Source: Peromyscus leucopus (Eukaryota; Chordata; Mammalia; Rodentia; Cricetidae). From it: a stretch of 64,000 nucleotides of DNA. Of the stretch, positions 32,957 to 43,845 are shown piece after piece (positions within the stretch are counted from its first letter, which is position 1; every line of letters starts with the position of its first letter). The stretch lies in NCBI RefSeq assembly GCF_004664715.2, contig NC_051086.1, positions 72,319,486-72,383,485 of the forward strand, in the 5' to 3' direction. Both the position numbers and the translations under genes were made by a program. The notes beneath the pieces were generated by a model, which saw only the letters and a program-made list of their open reading frames with translations, was not told the DNA's origin and made no database searches.

Positions 32957-33234
32957 GCTCATCGCCATTCTGATCTACAGAGCAAGTTCTAGCCTAGCCA
33001 CGCCTACATAGTAGGATCGTATCTATCTCTATATCATCTATTACCTATATTTATATCTATGTCACCTATATCATCTATCTGTATATCATCTATTACCTAC
33101 ATCTATATCATCTGTAGAGAGACAGGGGCTGCAGCCAGGCCAGTTGAAAGCACCTATAAACCTCAGGAGGCTGAAGCAGGAGAGTTTCTGTTTGAGAACA
33201 GTCTGGGGAATTAAGCAATAACATCTCTCAAAAA

Positions 33235-36120
33235 TAAAAGAAGCTACAAAGGCCTGGAGCTGAAGCTGTTCCTGGGAGCACAGTCTGGAGTTAGGGGCCA
33301 CACTGCAGTGTCTCCCAGCCAGCCGATGCAAGGACCTTTGTGTGGTCCTTGGTCCAGAGACCTCTCCTCATCCACCACCCATCCCAGCCTTCTCTTTTCC
33401 TGCTCCCCTCCCTGACCCCTCCCTCCTTAGTGCCCCTCCCCTTCTTCTGTACCCCCAGAGCATGACGTTTTGCTGGCCCATGACGGGTTCCTAAACTCTC
33501 CAGCATGCTTGGCGGGAACAAGAGGCTAACAAGGAGGGCAAGCCAGGGCGGCTAATGCTGCTTTTGTTTGGTTTGTTTCGTTTTCTGCCTCCCACACAGC
33601 AGGTCTCTAAGTAAGTGGGGGGTGCATCTGTCTCTATATTTACATGCACACTTGCCCCTAGACACAAGAAGTGGGGCCTGAGAGCTGAGGCCAGCTCTCC
33701 TGTCCCCTCCCCTGCTCTACCCCCCCCCCCCCCATCCTCTTCCCTCCTCTCCATTCCCCTCCCTGCCCCTCCCTATGCTCATGGTCCCAGTCCTGATCCC
33801 CAGGGCCCTGAGGATTCCTGCCTAGTCCTGTCCTCCTCTGAAGTGTCTCACTTCCTGTCCTAAACTGTTGCTCTGAGCCCCCCACATCCCCATGCTTTGC
33901 CTCTGAGGGCCCCGTTTCTTGAGTAAGTAGCAAGCCAGCCAGTACAAAGGCTGAATAAACAGTCAGTAGAAATTAACTGGAATGTTCAGGGAGACGAACA
34001 AAGACTTCCGACGTGGGCCAGGGAAGGAATGGTAATTGCCAGAGAGAGAGGGGCGGCCCGGAGCGCTGGTTGCTGGAGACGAGGGACCTGGGATGTTGAC
34101 AGTGGCGGAGACAGGCAGGCGCGATTGCTGACTTGATAAGTGGAAGAGTGAGAATTCTAATTCAAGGAAGATGCTGATAGAAAGGGGAATGAGGAAGAGA
34201 GCAGGGACAGCTGAGGGGTCCAAAGGCAAAGGGTAAGGTCCCTGCTCCTGCCTGGGCACCCTTGCCTGGGCCCCCAGCCCAGTGTAGGTGTTCTAATGGG
34301 AACACTAACAACAGCCGAGCAGACATGCATGGAGACTCCAGGGTAGGGGGCAGGCAGAGGCAACTGGCATTGTGTCTCCAAGGGTGGAAGAAATGATGAG
34401 CCCTATGGACCCAGAGAACGGAGGAGTGCCCCCACCCTAGGGCCCATGGGAGCAGATGACGAGGACCCACTTAAGGGACTTCTACAGAGAAGCAATTGGT
34501 GGGTCCTATTCTTGCCCCCACCCCGTGTGGCGGCTTACAAGGCTTACAATCCGGGCTCCAAGTCAAATTCGGAGCCAAGCCCGGAGAAGGAGCCTCAGGG
34601 CAGAATCTTAAAGAAGAGAGCGTTGTGGAGAAGGGTCCTCGGGGACAGCCTGAGATGAGAGAACAGGTTTCTGTAGCTTGCAGGGACTCAGAATTGAAGG
34701 AAAGAGAGAAGTGGAGTCCGGAAACTGAGGAGGCTGGACAGCTGGTGTCAAGGGGCTTCTGAGGGAGGGGAGACTGGTTGATCACAGCGTCCGTTCCAGA
34801 AATGGGACAGAAGGGAACTTCCTGGAGAGTCTCCCTTAGCAGAGAGGAGGCGGCTCCCCAGGGCCTGTGGTTGGGTCTGTCAGGCTAGTCTGAAAGATCT
34901 GAGTGCCAGCATTTGCTGGAGGGAGGCCATGCCAGGCCACCCAACCTCCAGGGACCCACAGGAGGGACAGCTGGGTCCCTGTTGCCATCGGTGTCAGACC
35001 AGAGTTCACATTCTTTGCTTCTGGGCACAACACACATATTCATGGCTGGAAAGTCAGGGTGGCGGCCCACGAGCTCAAGAAGCATCCATGGAAGACAAGC
35101 AGGCTTTCATCCTTGAGCGACTCATGCCTTTTAATGCCAGGTCAAGGCTCCCAGGAAGGGCTACACCTTCGAAAAGCCCGGCTTCTTTCATTTGTGTGGC
35201 AAAAGACATCTCCATGCTCTGTGGCCTCTTAATTTCGTGGATGGTAAAGTGCAGAGAATTAGAGAATCAATGGGCAATTAAGGAGGCACTGGCAGGTTCT
35301 GGCCAAGAGCATATTATTTATTTATTCAGCCAGCCACGCTCATTTTTAAGGAGCTAACTTCCATTTTGTTTCTGACATCAAAAATAAATCAAGCTAAAAA
35401 ACTGTATACATCATAGCTGAAAAAAAATTATTTGCATGATATGTCACCCTTTGAAGCCTCAGTAGCGACCTGCAAAAGGAATTTTTATCAGTGTCAAAAA
35501 AAAAAAAAAAAAAGGATAGATATGAATTCATTCTGCACTGGCCTTCCCTGAGGGTACAGACGGGATCGAAAAGACAAAAATAAGGTTTTAATTCGCTAGT
35601 GATTTTCCCACCCCTATCTCAAGCTTCTTTTTGATTTCTGAGCATCCATTTTCCTGGGCCGTCTTGGGAGGGTTGCAAGATTTCAATCCATTAACACAGT
35701 AGTAGGCTGGTGCAATTTCAGAACAGGCTGAGATGAACAGCCACAGTGAGGACATAGACTGCCCTGGGGGTCCCGGCAGAACTCAGACAGTCTGTGTTCC
35801 AGTTCCTAGCTCACGATCTGTCTCCCTAAAGGAGGGGGGGTCCCTTTGGAGAGCCCTCCTTTCTCTCCACTACCCCCCCCTCCAACCCCACTTGAATTTA
35901 CCCCATTTGGAAGAAAAATAGCCTTGCTCCTCAGTCAGTCCCCATCAGCTTCCTGTTTGGGACAGCTCCTTGGCATTAATTATACCTGCATCAATGACCT
36001 TCTTCCATCCTCCACCTGCCTTTCCTCCCCCTCCCCCCACCCCCACCCCACGCCTCACCCCTCCCCAGCAAGCATTCTTGGCTTCCCATGGCCATACTTC
36101 CCAAGCTACCCCAAGGTTGA
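33235..36120. other. SINE-free unique region
   Basis: 2.9 kb without any B1/B2/ID copy. It has a pyrimidine/C-rich patch at 33340-33780 (C-run at 33720-33733), then sequence of even composition. No exon is supported in any frame. Confidence 0.6.
35235..35720. promoter_or_regulatory. Candidate conserved non-coding element with octamer motif
   Basis: AT-rich, repeat-free block with an exact POU octamer ATTTGCAT (35430-35437) and several homeodomain-type cores (ggcaattaagg near 35273). Function and conservation are inferred from composition only. Confidence 0.35.
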
Positions 36121-36134
36121 TTCTATTCTAGGAT

Positions 36135-36280
36135 AGCAGCTCTCAAATTTAAGTCTGCATCTAAATCATCTGGACAGAGTGCTTGCTACACAGTTCTCAT
36201 TCAGTAGGTCTGGGGTACTAGCTGGAAATTTGCATCCCTAATAAGTTTAATAATGAGACCATGCTTGGAGAACCTCTGTT
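36135..36280. mobile_element. MER5A-like hAT-Charlie element
   Basis: 'agcagctctcaaatttaagt', 'attcagtaggtctggggtac' and 'gaaatttgcatccctaataa' match the MER5A layout. Confidence 0.7.
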
Positions 36281-36333
36281 CTCAGATAGTGATGTGGCCA
36301 AGGGAGGGGACACCTACATTACCTTGTGCTGTG

Positions 36334-36347
36334 GCGCCATCTAGTGT
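36334..36347 (-). promoter_or_regulatory. CTCF-type motif
   Basis: The minus strand reads ACACTAGATGGCGC, matching 13 of 14 positions of the core consensus CCASYAGRKGGCRS. It lies in unique sequence. Confidence 0.5.
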
Positions 36348-36354
36348 CTAGAGA

Positions 36355-36774
36355 TCACAATAGCAGCAATCTGCCCTGTGCAGATTCAAAAACTTTAAAA
36401 TTCTTCAAAAACATATCCTCTTTTATTGTCTCTACTTTTTAAGGCAGACTTTTTACTGTTTAAATGACCTCTTTCCATCATCTGAAAATATACAGGAGAA
36501 TAGGACCATTACAAACTCTACTCTGTCCGGTGTGGTAGAAATGAAACAGGAAGCTGGGTGTTGTGGGTCTAGAAACTTAACTGTGCAACAACCTTTGATA
36601 ACTGTCCTCCAGGTACATTTGACCTAAGGCATAACACCGAACACACGGCAGGCAGCAGACCAGCACCCAGATTACACAACACTTAACTCTAACCCCAAGC
36701 CAAGTCACCCTAGTAACCAAGGATTCCATTTGTCTCAACCCCGGTGGGAAACACACCTGCTTCAGAAGAAGCTG
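36355..36774. other. Unique intergenic sequence
   Basis: Nothing further recognised. Confidence 0.4.
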
Positions 36775-36990
36775 AGGCCCAGGGGTGTGGCTCTGTTGGT
36801 AGAGAACGTGCCTTGCCTGTGTGAAGCCCTAGGTTTGCTCTCCAGCACCACCTAAATTGGGTATAGTGGTCACACCTGTAATTCCAGCCCTGGCAGTTGG
36901 GAGGCAGTTGCGGGAGGGTTAGACGTTCAAGGTCATCCTACATAGGGAGTTTGAAACTCAAACTCAGAGGAAAAATAATAAATGAACAAA
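36775..36990 (+). mobile_element. B4-type SINE (ID plus B1)
   Basis: ID head 'ggggtgtggctctgttggta' then B1-like 'cacacctgtaattccagccc'. Confidence 0.78.
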
Positions 36991-37074
36991 AGGAAAGGGC
37001 AGGGTCACAAGCTCAGGGCCTGTGAGTGAGTTCAAGGTTGGCTTGGACAACTGTCTCAAAATGAAAATGTGGAA

Positions 37075-37150
37075 AGGACTGGTGATGTAGCCTAGTGGTA
37101 GAACACGTGTGAGGCCTGTGTTCATGCCCCAGTACCGAAAAATAAAATGT
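37075..37150 (+). mobile_element. ID-type SINE
   Basis: 'tgatgtagcctagtggtaga' and 'tgttcatgccccagtaccga'. Confidence 0.7.
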
Positions 37151-37199
37151 AGGCTTCAAAGTCCTACTCTTTCTTTCTGTTTGTTTTTTGTTGTTGTTT

Positions 37200-37372
37200 G
37201 TTTTGTTTTGTTTTTCAAGACAGCGTTTCTCTGTGTAGTTTTTGGTGCCTGTCCTAGATCTCACTTGGTAGCCCAGGCTTGCCTCGAACTCACAGAGATC
37301 CACATGGCCCTGCCTCCCGAGTGCTGAGATTAAAGGTGTGAGCCACCACCACCACCACCACCGCCGGCTTTC
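37200..37372 (-). mobile_element. Cricetid-type B1 SINE, antisense
   Basis: 'gtgtagtttttggtgcctgt' and an expanded (CCA)n near the end. Confidence 0.93.
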
Positions 37373-37609
37373 AAAGTCCCAGAATTTCTGGTTCTGTGGG
37401 CCTGCGCCAGGACCCGGCCTCTTGCAAGCATTAAGTTTGAAGCAAATGGCCTGAGCCTCTAACGTGAGCCACTGACTAAAAAGGGCTGTGACCTCCTGTC
37501 ATGATTGTCCCCAACCTAGCACTACCCAACAGAAACGTATGTGCAACATGGGCTGCAATGTGACCATGCATGTCCAATTAGCCACTGTTTAAACATCAAA
37601 GGGGTGGGG

Positions 37610-37835
37610 GCGGGGCTGGAGAGAGGATACGGTTGTTAAAAGCACCGGGTGTTCCTCCAAGGGATCTAGGTTTGAGTTCTCAGCACCTACACGGCAGCTC
37701 ACAACCATCTGTCACTCCAGTTCCAAGGGACCTGACACCCTCTTCTGATCTCTTCAGGCACCAGGCAGGCCAGCATCTGATACACAGACATACTTGCAGG
37801 TAAAATACCCAGACACATAAAATCATTTTTTCTTT
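37610..37835 (+). mobile_element. B2 SINE
   Basis: 'ggggctggagagaggatacg' and 'caccctcttctgatctcttc'. Confidence 0.88.
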
Positions 37836-37849
37836 TTAAGTCAAAGAAG

Positions 37850-38405
37850 GAACTGGGCACATGGCTTCATTGGTAGAGTGCCTGCCTACCATGCATGAAG
37901 TCCTAAATTTGATCCCTGGCACGGCGGGGGTGAGGCATGGTGGTGCATACCTGTGTTCTCAGCGCTTCCCAATGTGTGAAGGAAAATGGCCCCCAATGGG
38001 AGGGGCACTATCGGGAGCTGTGGCCTTGCTGGAGGAAGTGCGTCACTATAGGGGCAGGCTTTGAGGTCTTCCGCTCAAGTTTCCCTCAGTGTGACAGTCA
38101 GTCGACTTCCTGTTGCCTGCAAGATGTAGCACTCTCAGCTCCAGCACCACGTCTGCCTGCACGCTGCCATGCTCCCCATCATGATGATAATAATGGACCA
38201 AACCTCTGAAACTGTAAACAAGCTGCCCCAATTAAATGTTTCCTTTATAAGAATTGCTGAAGCCATGGTGTCTCTTCACAGCAATGAAAATCCTAACTAG
38301 TACAATGTGGAAAGATCAGAAGTTCAAGATCATCCTTGGCTAACAGGGGATTCAAGGTCAGCTTAGGCTACATGAGATCTTCTATTGAAAACCAAATAAA
38401 TAAAT
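37850..38405 (+). mobile_element. B4-type SINE split by a MaLR LTR
   Basis: ID/B1 parts lie at 37850-37970 ('tcattggtagagtgcctgcc') and 38306-38405 ('aagttcaagatcatccttgg'). Confidence 0.75.
37971..38305 (+). mobile_element. MaLR LTR inserted in a B4
   Basis: 'ggaggaagtgcgtcactata' and 'catggtgtctcttcacagca', ending 'taactagtaca'. Confidence 0.8.
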
Positions 38406-38814
38406 AAAGCATGTCTATTTTACCCACGATGTCCAAGATACTATTTTGCAATCATGCTTTTTCTGACACAATCTACTTTGCATTTGTCACACTGCCAACA
38501 GCTACCACATTCACTAAGAGCACTAAGCATCATGGTAGCTTTTGTACACGATGGCCTAAAAGCCAGCTTGAATGAACATGAGCCGAAGGGAGGGTCAATG
38601 AACCGCAGCATGTTCCAAGTGAGATGTATACTTGCACCAACTCACACTGTTGTGTGGATACAAACCAAAAGGAACAAAATGGGATTGATTGGACAGGGCA
38701 CAAAGGAACTCTGGGACCCTAGAAACAACTTGTCCTCACCTTCTGGAGGTCACTGGGATATGTGCATAAATGAGAGAGGGAGGCACTCTACACTCCAGAC
38801 TTGCGTGCGTTTGT
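38406..38814. other. Unassigned intergenic sequence
   Basis: 'gttgtgtggatacaaaccaa' resembles old L1 weakly. No gene. Confidence 0.35.
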
Positions 38815-39012
38815 TATATTCCAAAGGTAATAATGGGGAGGGCGGGAGCAGGCTTGCATGTGAGGGCAGTGCCCTCAGAGGCCAGAGACATCAGAGACCC
38901 CGGAGCTGGAGTTACATGTGGTTACGAGCCTGATGTGGGCACTGGGAGCTGAACCCAGGACCTCCACAAGTACAGTACATGACCTTAACTACTGAGTCAT
39001 CTCTTTAAGTCC
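38815..39012 (-). mobile_element. B2/B3-type SINE, antisense, diverged
   Basis: 'ggagctggagttacatgtgg' and 'tactgagtcatctctttaag'. Confidence 0.7.
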
Positions 39013-39089
39013 CGCCCTGGCTTTTTTATGTGGACTGAGGATTAGATCCTCAGGCATGCTCAAGCATTTTACTAAGCCATCTACCTGCC

Positions 39090-39292
39090 CTCCAAATAAT
39101 CTTTTAAAATGTGTCATTTTATTGTGTGTGTCTGTATGTGTATGTGCATGTGTGTGTGAGTACCCACAGAGGCCACTAGAGGGCATCAGACCTCCTGTGG
39201 TTGGGGTTACCTGTGTAGCTGCTAGGAACCTGACTAGAACCTCTGGAAGAGCAGCAAGCATTCTTCACTGCTGAACAGTCTCTCTGGCCCCC
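39090..39292 (-). mobile_element. B2 SINE, antisense, carrying a CTCF-type motif
   Basis: 'ttttattgtgtgtgtctgta', 'ctgctgaacagtctctctgg'. The usual B2 segment CCAGAAGAGGGC here reads CCACTAGAGGGC. Confidence 0.85.
39173..39186 (+). promoter_or_regulatory. CTCF-type motif inside a B2
   Basis: CCACTAGAGGGCAT matches 13 of 14 positions of CCASYAGRKGGCRS, one better than typical B2 copies in this window. Confidence 0.45.
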
Positions 39293-40135
39293 TAAATGTA
39301 ATGATGTTGAATTATCTCTCAGTGTGTTGCTTCATCTCAGACTAGTTCAATCTGCATATCTGAGAGTGGTCTGCAAGCATTTGGTAGATTTCATAATAAG
39401 TCAAATCTGTAGCCAGCATGGGCCACCACAGCCCTGGGGGAGTACTCGAACTTTGATGATGAGCAAAGGAACAGACTCTGAATCATTAACATAAAAATAA
39501 AGAACCAGGTACAGTGGCCTGTGCTCATGCAGGCCCAGTTACTTGGGAATTTTGGTACCCAAGCACCCATAGAGAGCAGAGATTGGATCCCAGAAGACAC
39601 AGGTTCAAGGTTCAAGGTTCTGAACCTAGTCCCTACCTCATCAGAGGTTACCAGGATCCCACTCGGAAGTGAAGAAAGGCCCCCCGGTTGGACTAGCACC
39701 ATCTGTTAGAATCACTGGCCCACTTCCTCAGAGATGCTTCCTGAAGGCTCTGGGTTTGTCTCAGCTTTGCAGCCCCCAGCAGGCGTGGCGTACATACACG
39801 GGCGCTTGGTGGAGGAACCCACAGGAGCAGTCAGATGCCTTTCCTGTCATCCTGCCAGGGAGACCAGAGAAGACAAGAACTCCATCCCAAGCTCAGGTAG
39901 GAAATACCCACCTTCCTTGCCCAGGACACCAGGGCTCCTCCAATGCCGTCTGTCTCCACCAGATGTCAGCTGGGCCTATTCTATCAAGAAACAGCCAGGA
40001 TCTTGCTTAGAGCACTCTCTTTGTAATGATACATTAAGAGGAATCTTCAGTTGGCCCTTGTTTGTGGAACAGACTAGCCCCAAATCAAACCTGGCAAGTT
40101 CATCAACAGTCACCTTCATTTAAAATATATAGGTA
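39293..40135. other. Unassigned intergenic sequence
   Basis: 0.84 kb; no gene or clear repeat. Confidence 0.4.
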
Positions 40136-40137
40136 AA

Positions 40138-40277
40138 AGCTGGGCGGCGGTGGCGCACACCTTTAATCCCAGCACTTGAGGGGTAGAGGCAGGTGGATCT
40201 CTGTGAGTTCAAGGACAGAGCACCGGAACTGGTCTACAAAACAGCCTGAGTTGTTACACAGAGAAACCCTGTCTCAA

Positions 40278-40281
<4 letters not shown>
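40138..40281 (+). mobile_element. B1 SINE, tail grown into (TG)n
   Basis: 'agctgggcggcggtggcgca' to 'gaaaccctgtctcaaaaa'. Confidence 0.9.

Positions 40282-40328
<47 letters not shown>
40282..40328. repeat. (TG)n microsatellite
   Basis: About 23 units. Confidence 0.97.
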
Positions 40329-40329
<1 letters not shown>

Positions 40330-40379
40330 CTATTGTATGGTGTGTGCGTCCAGGAGTGCACTAATGTCACAGCACACGT

Positions 40380-40600
40380 ATGTTGGTCAGAGGACAAGTG
40401 CTGGACCCCGAGACAGGTAGGTTTGCACATTGCTACACCAGGCTAGCTGCCCCAAGAGCCTCTGGGGATTGTGGTCTCCTCCTCCCATCGTGGGAACACT
40501 AGGATTACAGATGCACACTACGGCATCCAGCTCTATGTGGGGTCTGGGATCCAAACTTGGGTCTTCCCATTTGCCCTTGCACCGAACCATCTGCCCAGCC
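40380..40600 (-). mobile_element. B4/RSINE-type SINE, antisense
   Basis: 'aacactaggattacagatgc' and 'accgaaccatctgcccagcc'. Confidence 0.65.
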
Positions 40601-40710
40601 CATGAGAATTATGGGAACAGAGAGAGCATGGAACTTGCCCAAGTCAAGCAGACTATGGTGCAGACGGCCCTGTGGCTAGAGTTCTGTCTTCTGGGAAGAG
40701 GTTGGGGGCT

Positions 40711-41037
40711 GTGGTGGTTTGAATAGGAATGGCCGCATAGGCTAATAGATTTGAATGTTTGGTCCCTAGGAAGTGGAACTACTTGACAGGGATCAGGAGG
40801 TGTGGCCAAGCTAACCCCAGTGGCTTACCGTCTCTTCGGGATGCCTGCCCATCTGGATGAAGAACTCTCAGCTACCTCTCCAATACCACGTCAGCCTGAG
40901 TGGTGCCCTGCTTCCCACCATGACAATAATGGACAAACCTGTGAAACTGTAAGCCAGTCCCAATTAAATGCTTTCCTGTGTATGAGTTGCTGTGGTCATG
41001 GTGTCTCTTCACAGCCATAGAACACTGACTAAGACAG
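40711..41037 (+). mobile_element. MaLR LTR, apparently complete
   Basis: Begins 'tgtggtggtttgaataggaa' and ends 'gaacactgactaagaca', with 'ccaattaaatgctttcctgt' inside. Confidence 0.82.
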
Positions 41038-41512
41038 GTGCCTGACCACCACCGCCAAGCAGGCTGAGCTAGAGCAGATCACACGACACACAAACCCCCT
41101 CTTGGTGGCTCATGACAGTTCTGTTTCTCACCCCTACCTCCACCAAGGGTTAGCTAAGTGTGGCTGACACTGAGCAGGAGGAAAGCCTGAACTGCTCTTG
41201 TAACTATGGTCCCTGTGACACATGCCACCTCTACCTCCATCGGCCAGAAGGGGACTAAGTCCAAAAAGGGCCGAAGGGCACATTTTTGTTGTGGAGCAGA
41301 CAGAATTCTTGGCAAGGGACACCCAGCTAACCAGAGATGTCCAGGCAAACAACGCTGCCTGGCAGGTCAAGAAGACACACACATTCTCACACCGAAGGCT
41401 CTTCTGTCCTGACAACAAAAAAAAATTCAGACATAGTCTAAAGGTGAGTCAGATGAAAACTCAGGAGCAGATGTGTCAGACACAGATGTGCGGTGAAGAT
41501 CACAGCTGGATC
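41038..41512. other. Unique intergenic sequence
   Basis: Nothing recognised. Confidence 0.4.
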
Positions 41513-41524
41513 AAAATACATTTT

Positions 41525-41712
41525 TTTTTCAAAGATTTATTTATTTATCATGTATACAGTGTTCTGTCTGCACATATCCCTGCAGGCCAGAAGAGGGCAC
41601 CAGATCTCACTACAGATGATTGTGAGCCACCATGTGGTTGCTGGGAATTGAACTCAGGACCTTTGTTAAGAACAAGCAGTGCTCTTAACCTCTGAGCCAT
41701 CTCTCCAGCCCC
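41525..41712 (-). mobile_element. B2 SINE, antisense, with 12-bp target duplication
   Basis: Flanked by aaaatacatttt at 41513-41524 and 41713-41724; near-consensus body. Confidence 0.96.
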
Positions 41713-41741
41713 AAAATACATTTTATGTTGACTTTATTATT

Positions 41742-41890
41742 AAAGCCACGTGGTGGTGGCACACACCTTTAGTCCCAGCATTTGAGAGGCAGGTGGATCA
41801 AAGTTCGAGGCCAGCCTGGTCTACAGCGTGAGTTCCAGAGCAGCCAAGACTACAGAGAAACCCTGTCTTGAAAAACCAAAAAGAAAAAAA
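41742..41890 (+). mobile_element. B1 SINE
   Basis: 'cacgtggtggtggcacacac' to 'agaaaccctgtcttgaaaaa'. A G-run (about 12) follows at 41911-41922. Confidence 0.92.
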
Positions 41891-41924
41891 AAATCTTTTC
41901 TTTTTTTTTTGGGGGGGGGGGGGC

Positions 41925-42841
41925 GGTGGCTCTTGGAAAAGCACTCACCCTTTGGCTCACTGTGGGAAGTTCTCTATACCCATTGTGCCTAATCTTGTTT
42001 ACCTTAAGCCTGTGATGGCTACAGGTGACTTCAGATCTCAGGAGCGGGATGCTGATCCTGGGTAACTAAAGCTGTACTCGCTACAGCAATAACCCCAGAA
42101 TCCAGGCTCTGCCGTAACCAGCCATACCGCCTGTCTCTTTGGGTTCAGGGGACACTAACCCCCTGCGTGAAACTGGAAGGAACTGTAGCCTCGCAGCCCA
42201 GCCCTTCCATCCCCAGCAGTCAAGATCTCTTCTCCCATAAGCTTCTGGTTCATTCGAAGATGTTCCTTGATGTAATCCCACTAGTAAGTCACAGGAGTCT
42301 CAGATGAGCTTGTCTGGAAAACTCCAGAAACCTGCTCCTTTGCAGAGTGACTGTTTGAAGAGCACATGCCCTTCATGATTGGCCCTCCAACCTGCTTTCC
42401 CTCCTCAATTCCCAACCATGTCCTACGGAACCATCCTCCAATGATGAGACCTTAAGATCTGAGAGCCCAAGAGTCTGTACCCCGCCTCCCCAGACCCTGT
42501 GGCTTTGGCCCAAGGAGCCTGTCCACACTTTGTCCATCCCATGGAAGCACTCTGATTCAGTCACAAGGACTGTGGAGCCCTGTGCCTCTCCACCCCCACC
42601 TTCTGTATCCTCCCCCTACACCAGACCCTGTACTCTCTGAATGCAGAAGCCAGAGGAAGCTTGGCCACCACCCAGTGGGGTAGGATGAAGGGGAAGAGCT
42701 GGCCAAAATGCCTTCCAAGATCATGGGGTCTTCTTTTATCAGGGCCTTCGGAGAGCCACAGCTGGACCCTCTACAGACCACACCACTCACAACCACCCTC
42801 CTCAGTCCCTACCCCCAAATCTTTGCCACAACGAAGAAAAA
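41925..42841. other. Unique sequence just downstream of Akap1
   Basis: 0.9 kb, repeat-free; no second gene found. Confidence 0.45.
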
Positions 42842-43209
42842 TGGACTCAAAGATATAGTTTATACAATTCAAGATTTATGTAAGTCCAAGATACTTAAGT
42901 TATTCTTAAATTGCACAATGCTAAAGACAGTCTATAAAAGAGTCAAACACACCATTGCAAGATAATTCAACAAGTTTTTTTTTTTTTTTAAATAAATGTG
43001 TACAGAAAAAAAAAAAATCCCCAAATGGCAATCTCCTCATACAGCTTCCTGTCTGTGCACAGGAAGCCGCAGGAGCCCCTGGCTGGAGCAGTGGGGCAGC
43101 AGCCCCACTCTGGGATGGATTTTCTATTGCCGGGTGAAGAATGTGGAAGAGTTCTGAGTTCCCTTTGTTCTCCAGTGTGTCTTGTACAAAATATTACATT
43201 TTAAACATA

Positions 43210-43217
43210 TATTTACA
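43210..43217 (-). promoter_or_regulatory. Pumilio response element (TGTAAATA) in Akap1 3'UTR
   Basis: This is an exact match to the PUM1/2 consensus UGUANAUA on the transcript strand, in an AT-rich context. A near match (TGTAATAT) lies just downstream around 43188-43197. Confidence 0.5.
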
Positions 43218-43319
43218 GAGTTTGCACAGGTAGAAAATGATTACAAATGACAACCAGGCTTGGCAAGATACTAGCGCCCCCTCCCCGACTCATAGAGGTC
43301 AGGTGTGATGACCGCTCCA

Positions 43320-43327
43320 TATTTACA
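43320..43327 (-). promoter_or_regulatory. Second Pumilio response element (TGTAAATA) in Akap1 3'UTR
   Basis: This is another exact UGUANAUA match, 110 nt from the first. Two exact 8-mers within about 0.9 kb are more than chance would usually give. Confidence 0.5.
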
Positions 43328-43770
43328 TCTATGTTTAAAAAGTCTGAGCTCCTAGACCCCTGGAGGAAGTATATAAAAACCGGCTACACACCAACAATTC
43401 ATCCATATGAGCTCTACGGGGATCGATAGCAGTCAGTCCACGCCTCACTCCCTGAGTAAAGACGGAATAGACCCTCTCAGCCAGCCCCACGCCCGCCTTG
43501 GCTGCCTGCTGCAGCGTGTGGGGTTTGGGTGGAATGGGAACAGGACGACCTGGTGAAGAGACCTTCCTTCCAACAGCCTCCAGCTGGGCTAAGGCTTTGA
43601 AAAGAACCCACGGCTCCTCGGGGAGGAAGCGTCTTTTCCGCAGGACTACAGAACGGGGGAAAGAAGACTCGAGAACAACGTTTGTTACTCTGATGTTAAA
43701 TCTCTGTCCTGAGAGCCAAGCCCAATCTAATACAGTGCAAAAAAGCCTGGTGGAGCCCAGGGAGCCGAGG

Positions 43771-43845
43771 TCAGAGGTTGGCATAGTAGCTGTCCACCCA
43801 CTGCGCAAGGCCTCGTTCCACCAGCGACCGGTTTATCAGCACCAC
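43771..43845 (-). CDS. Akap1: Akap1 exon 11, coding part: residues 830-853 and stop
   Basis: It encodes [20 protein letters not shown] followed by YANL, then TGA at 43771-43773. The acceptor is GTTTCCAG. The C-terminus matches the conserved end of the AKAP1 family. Confidence 0.96.
   Translation of the reverse strand: MVLINRSLVERGLAQWVDSYYANL

Larger units (their letters stand above)
42842..43770 (-). other. Akap1: Akap1 3'UTR (end approximate)
   Basis: Non-coding sequence follows the stop. No canonical AATAAA is present where expected. A variant TATAAA hexamer (42859-42864, minus strand) with a U/GU-rich stretch just beyond (about 42812-42840) makes cleavage near 42840 the best guess, giving a UTR of about 0.93 kb. 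It has A- and T-runs near 42976-43018 and two exact Pumilio-type TGTAAATA motifs. Confidence 0.6.

Noticed and set aside
38454..38933. 159-codon plus-strand frame in intergenic DNA
   Set aside because: Its second half runs into an antisense SINE; no known domain, and likely chance.
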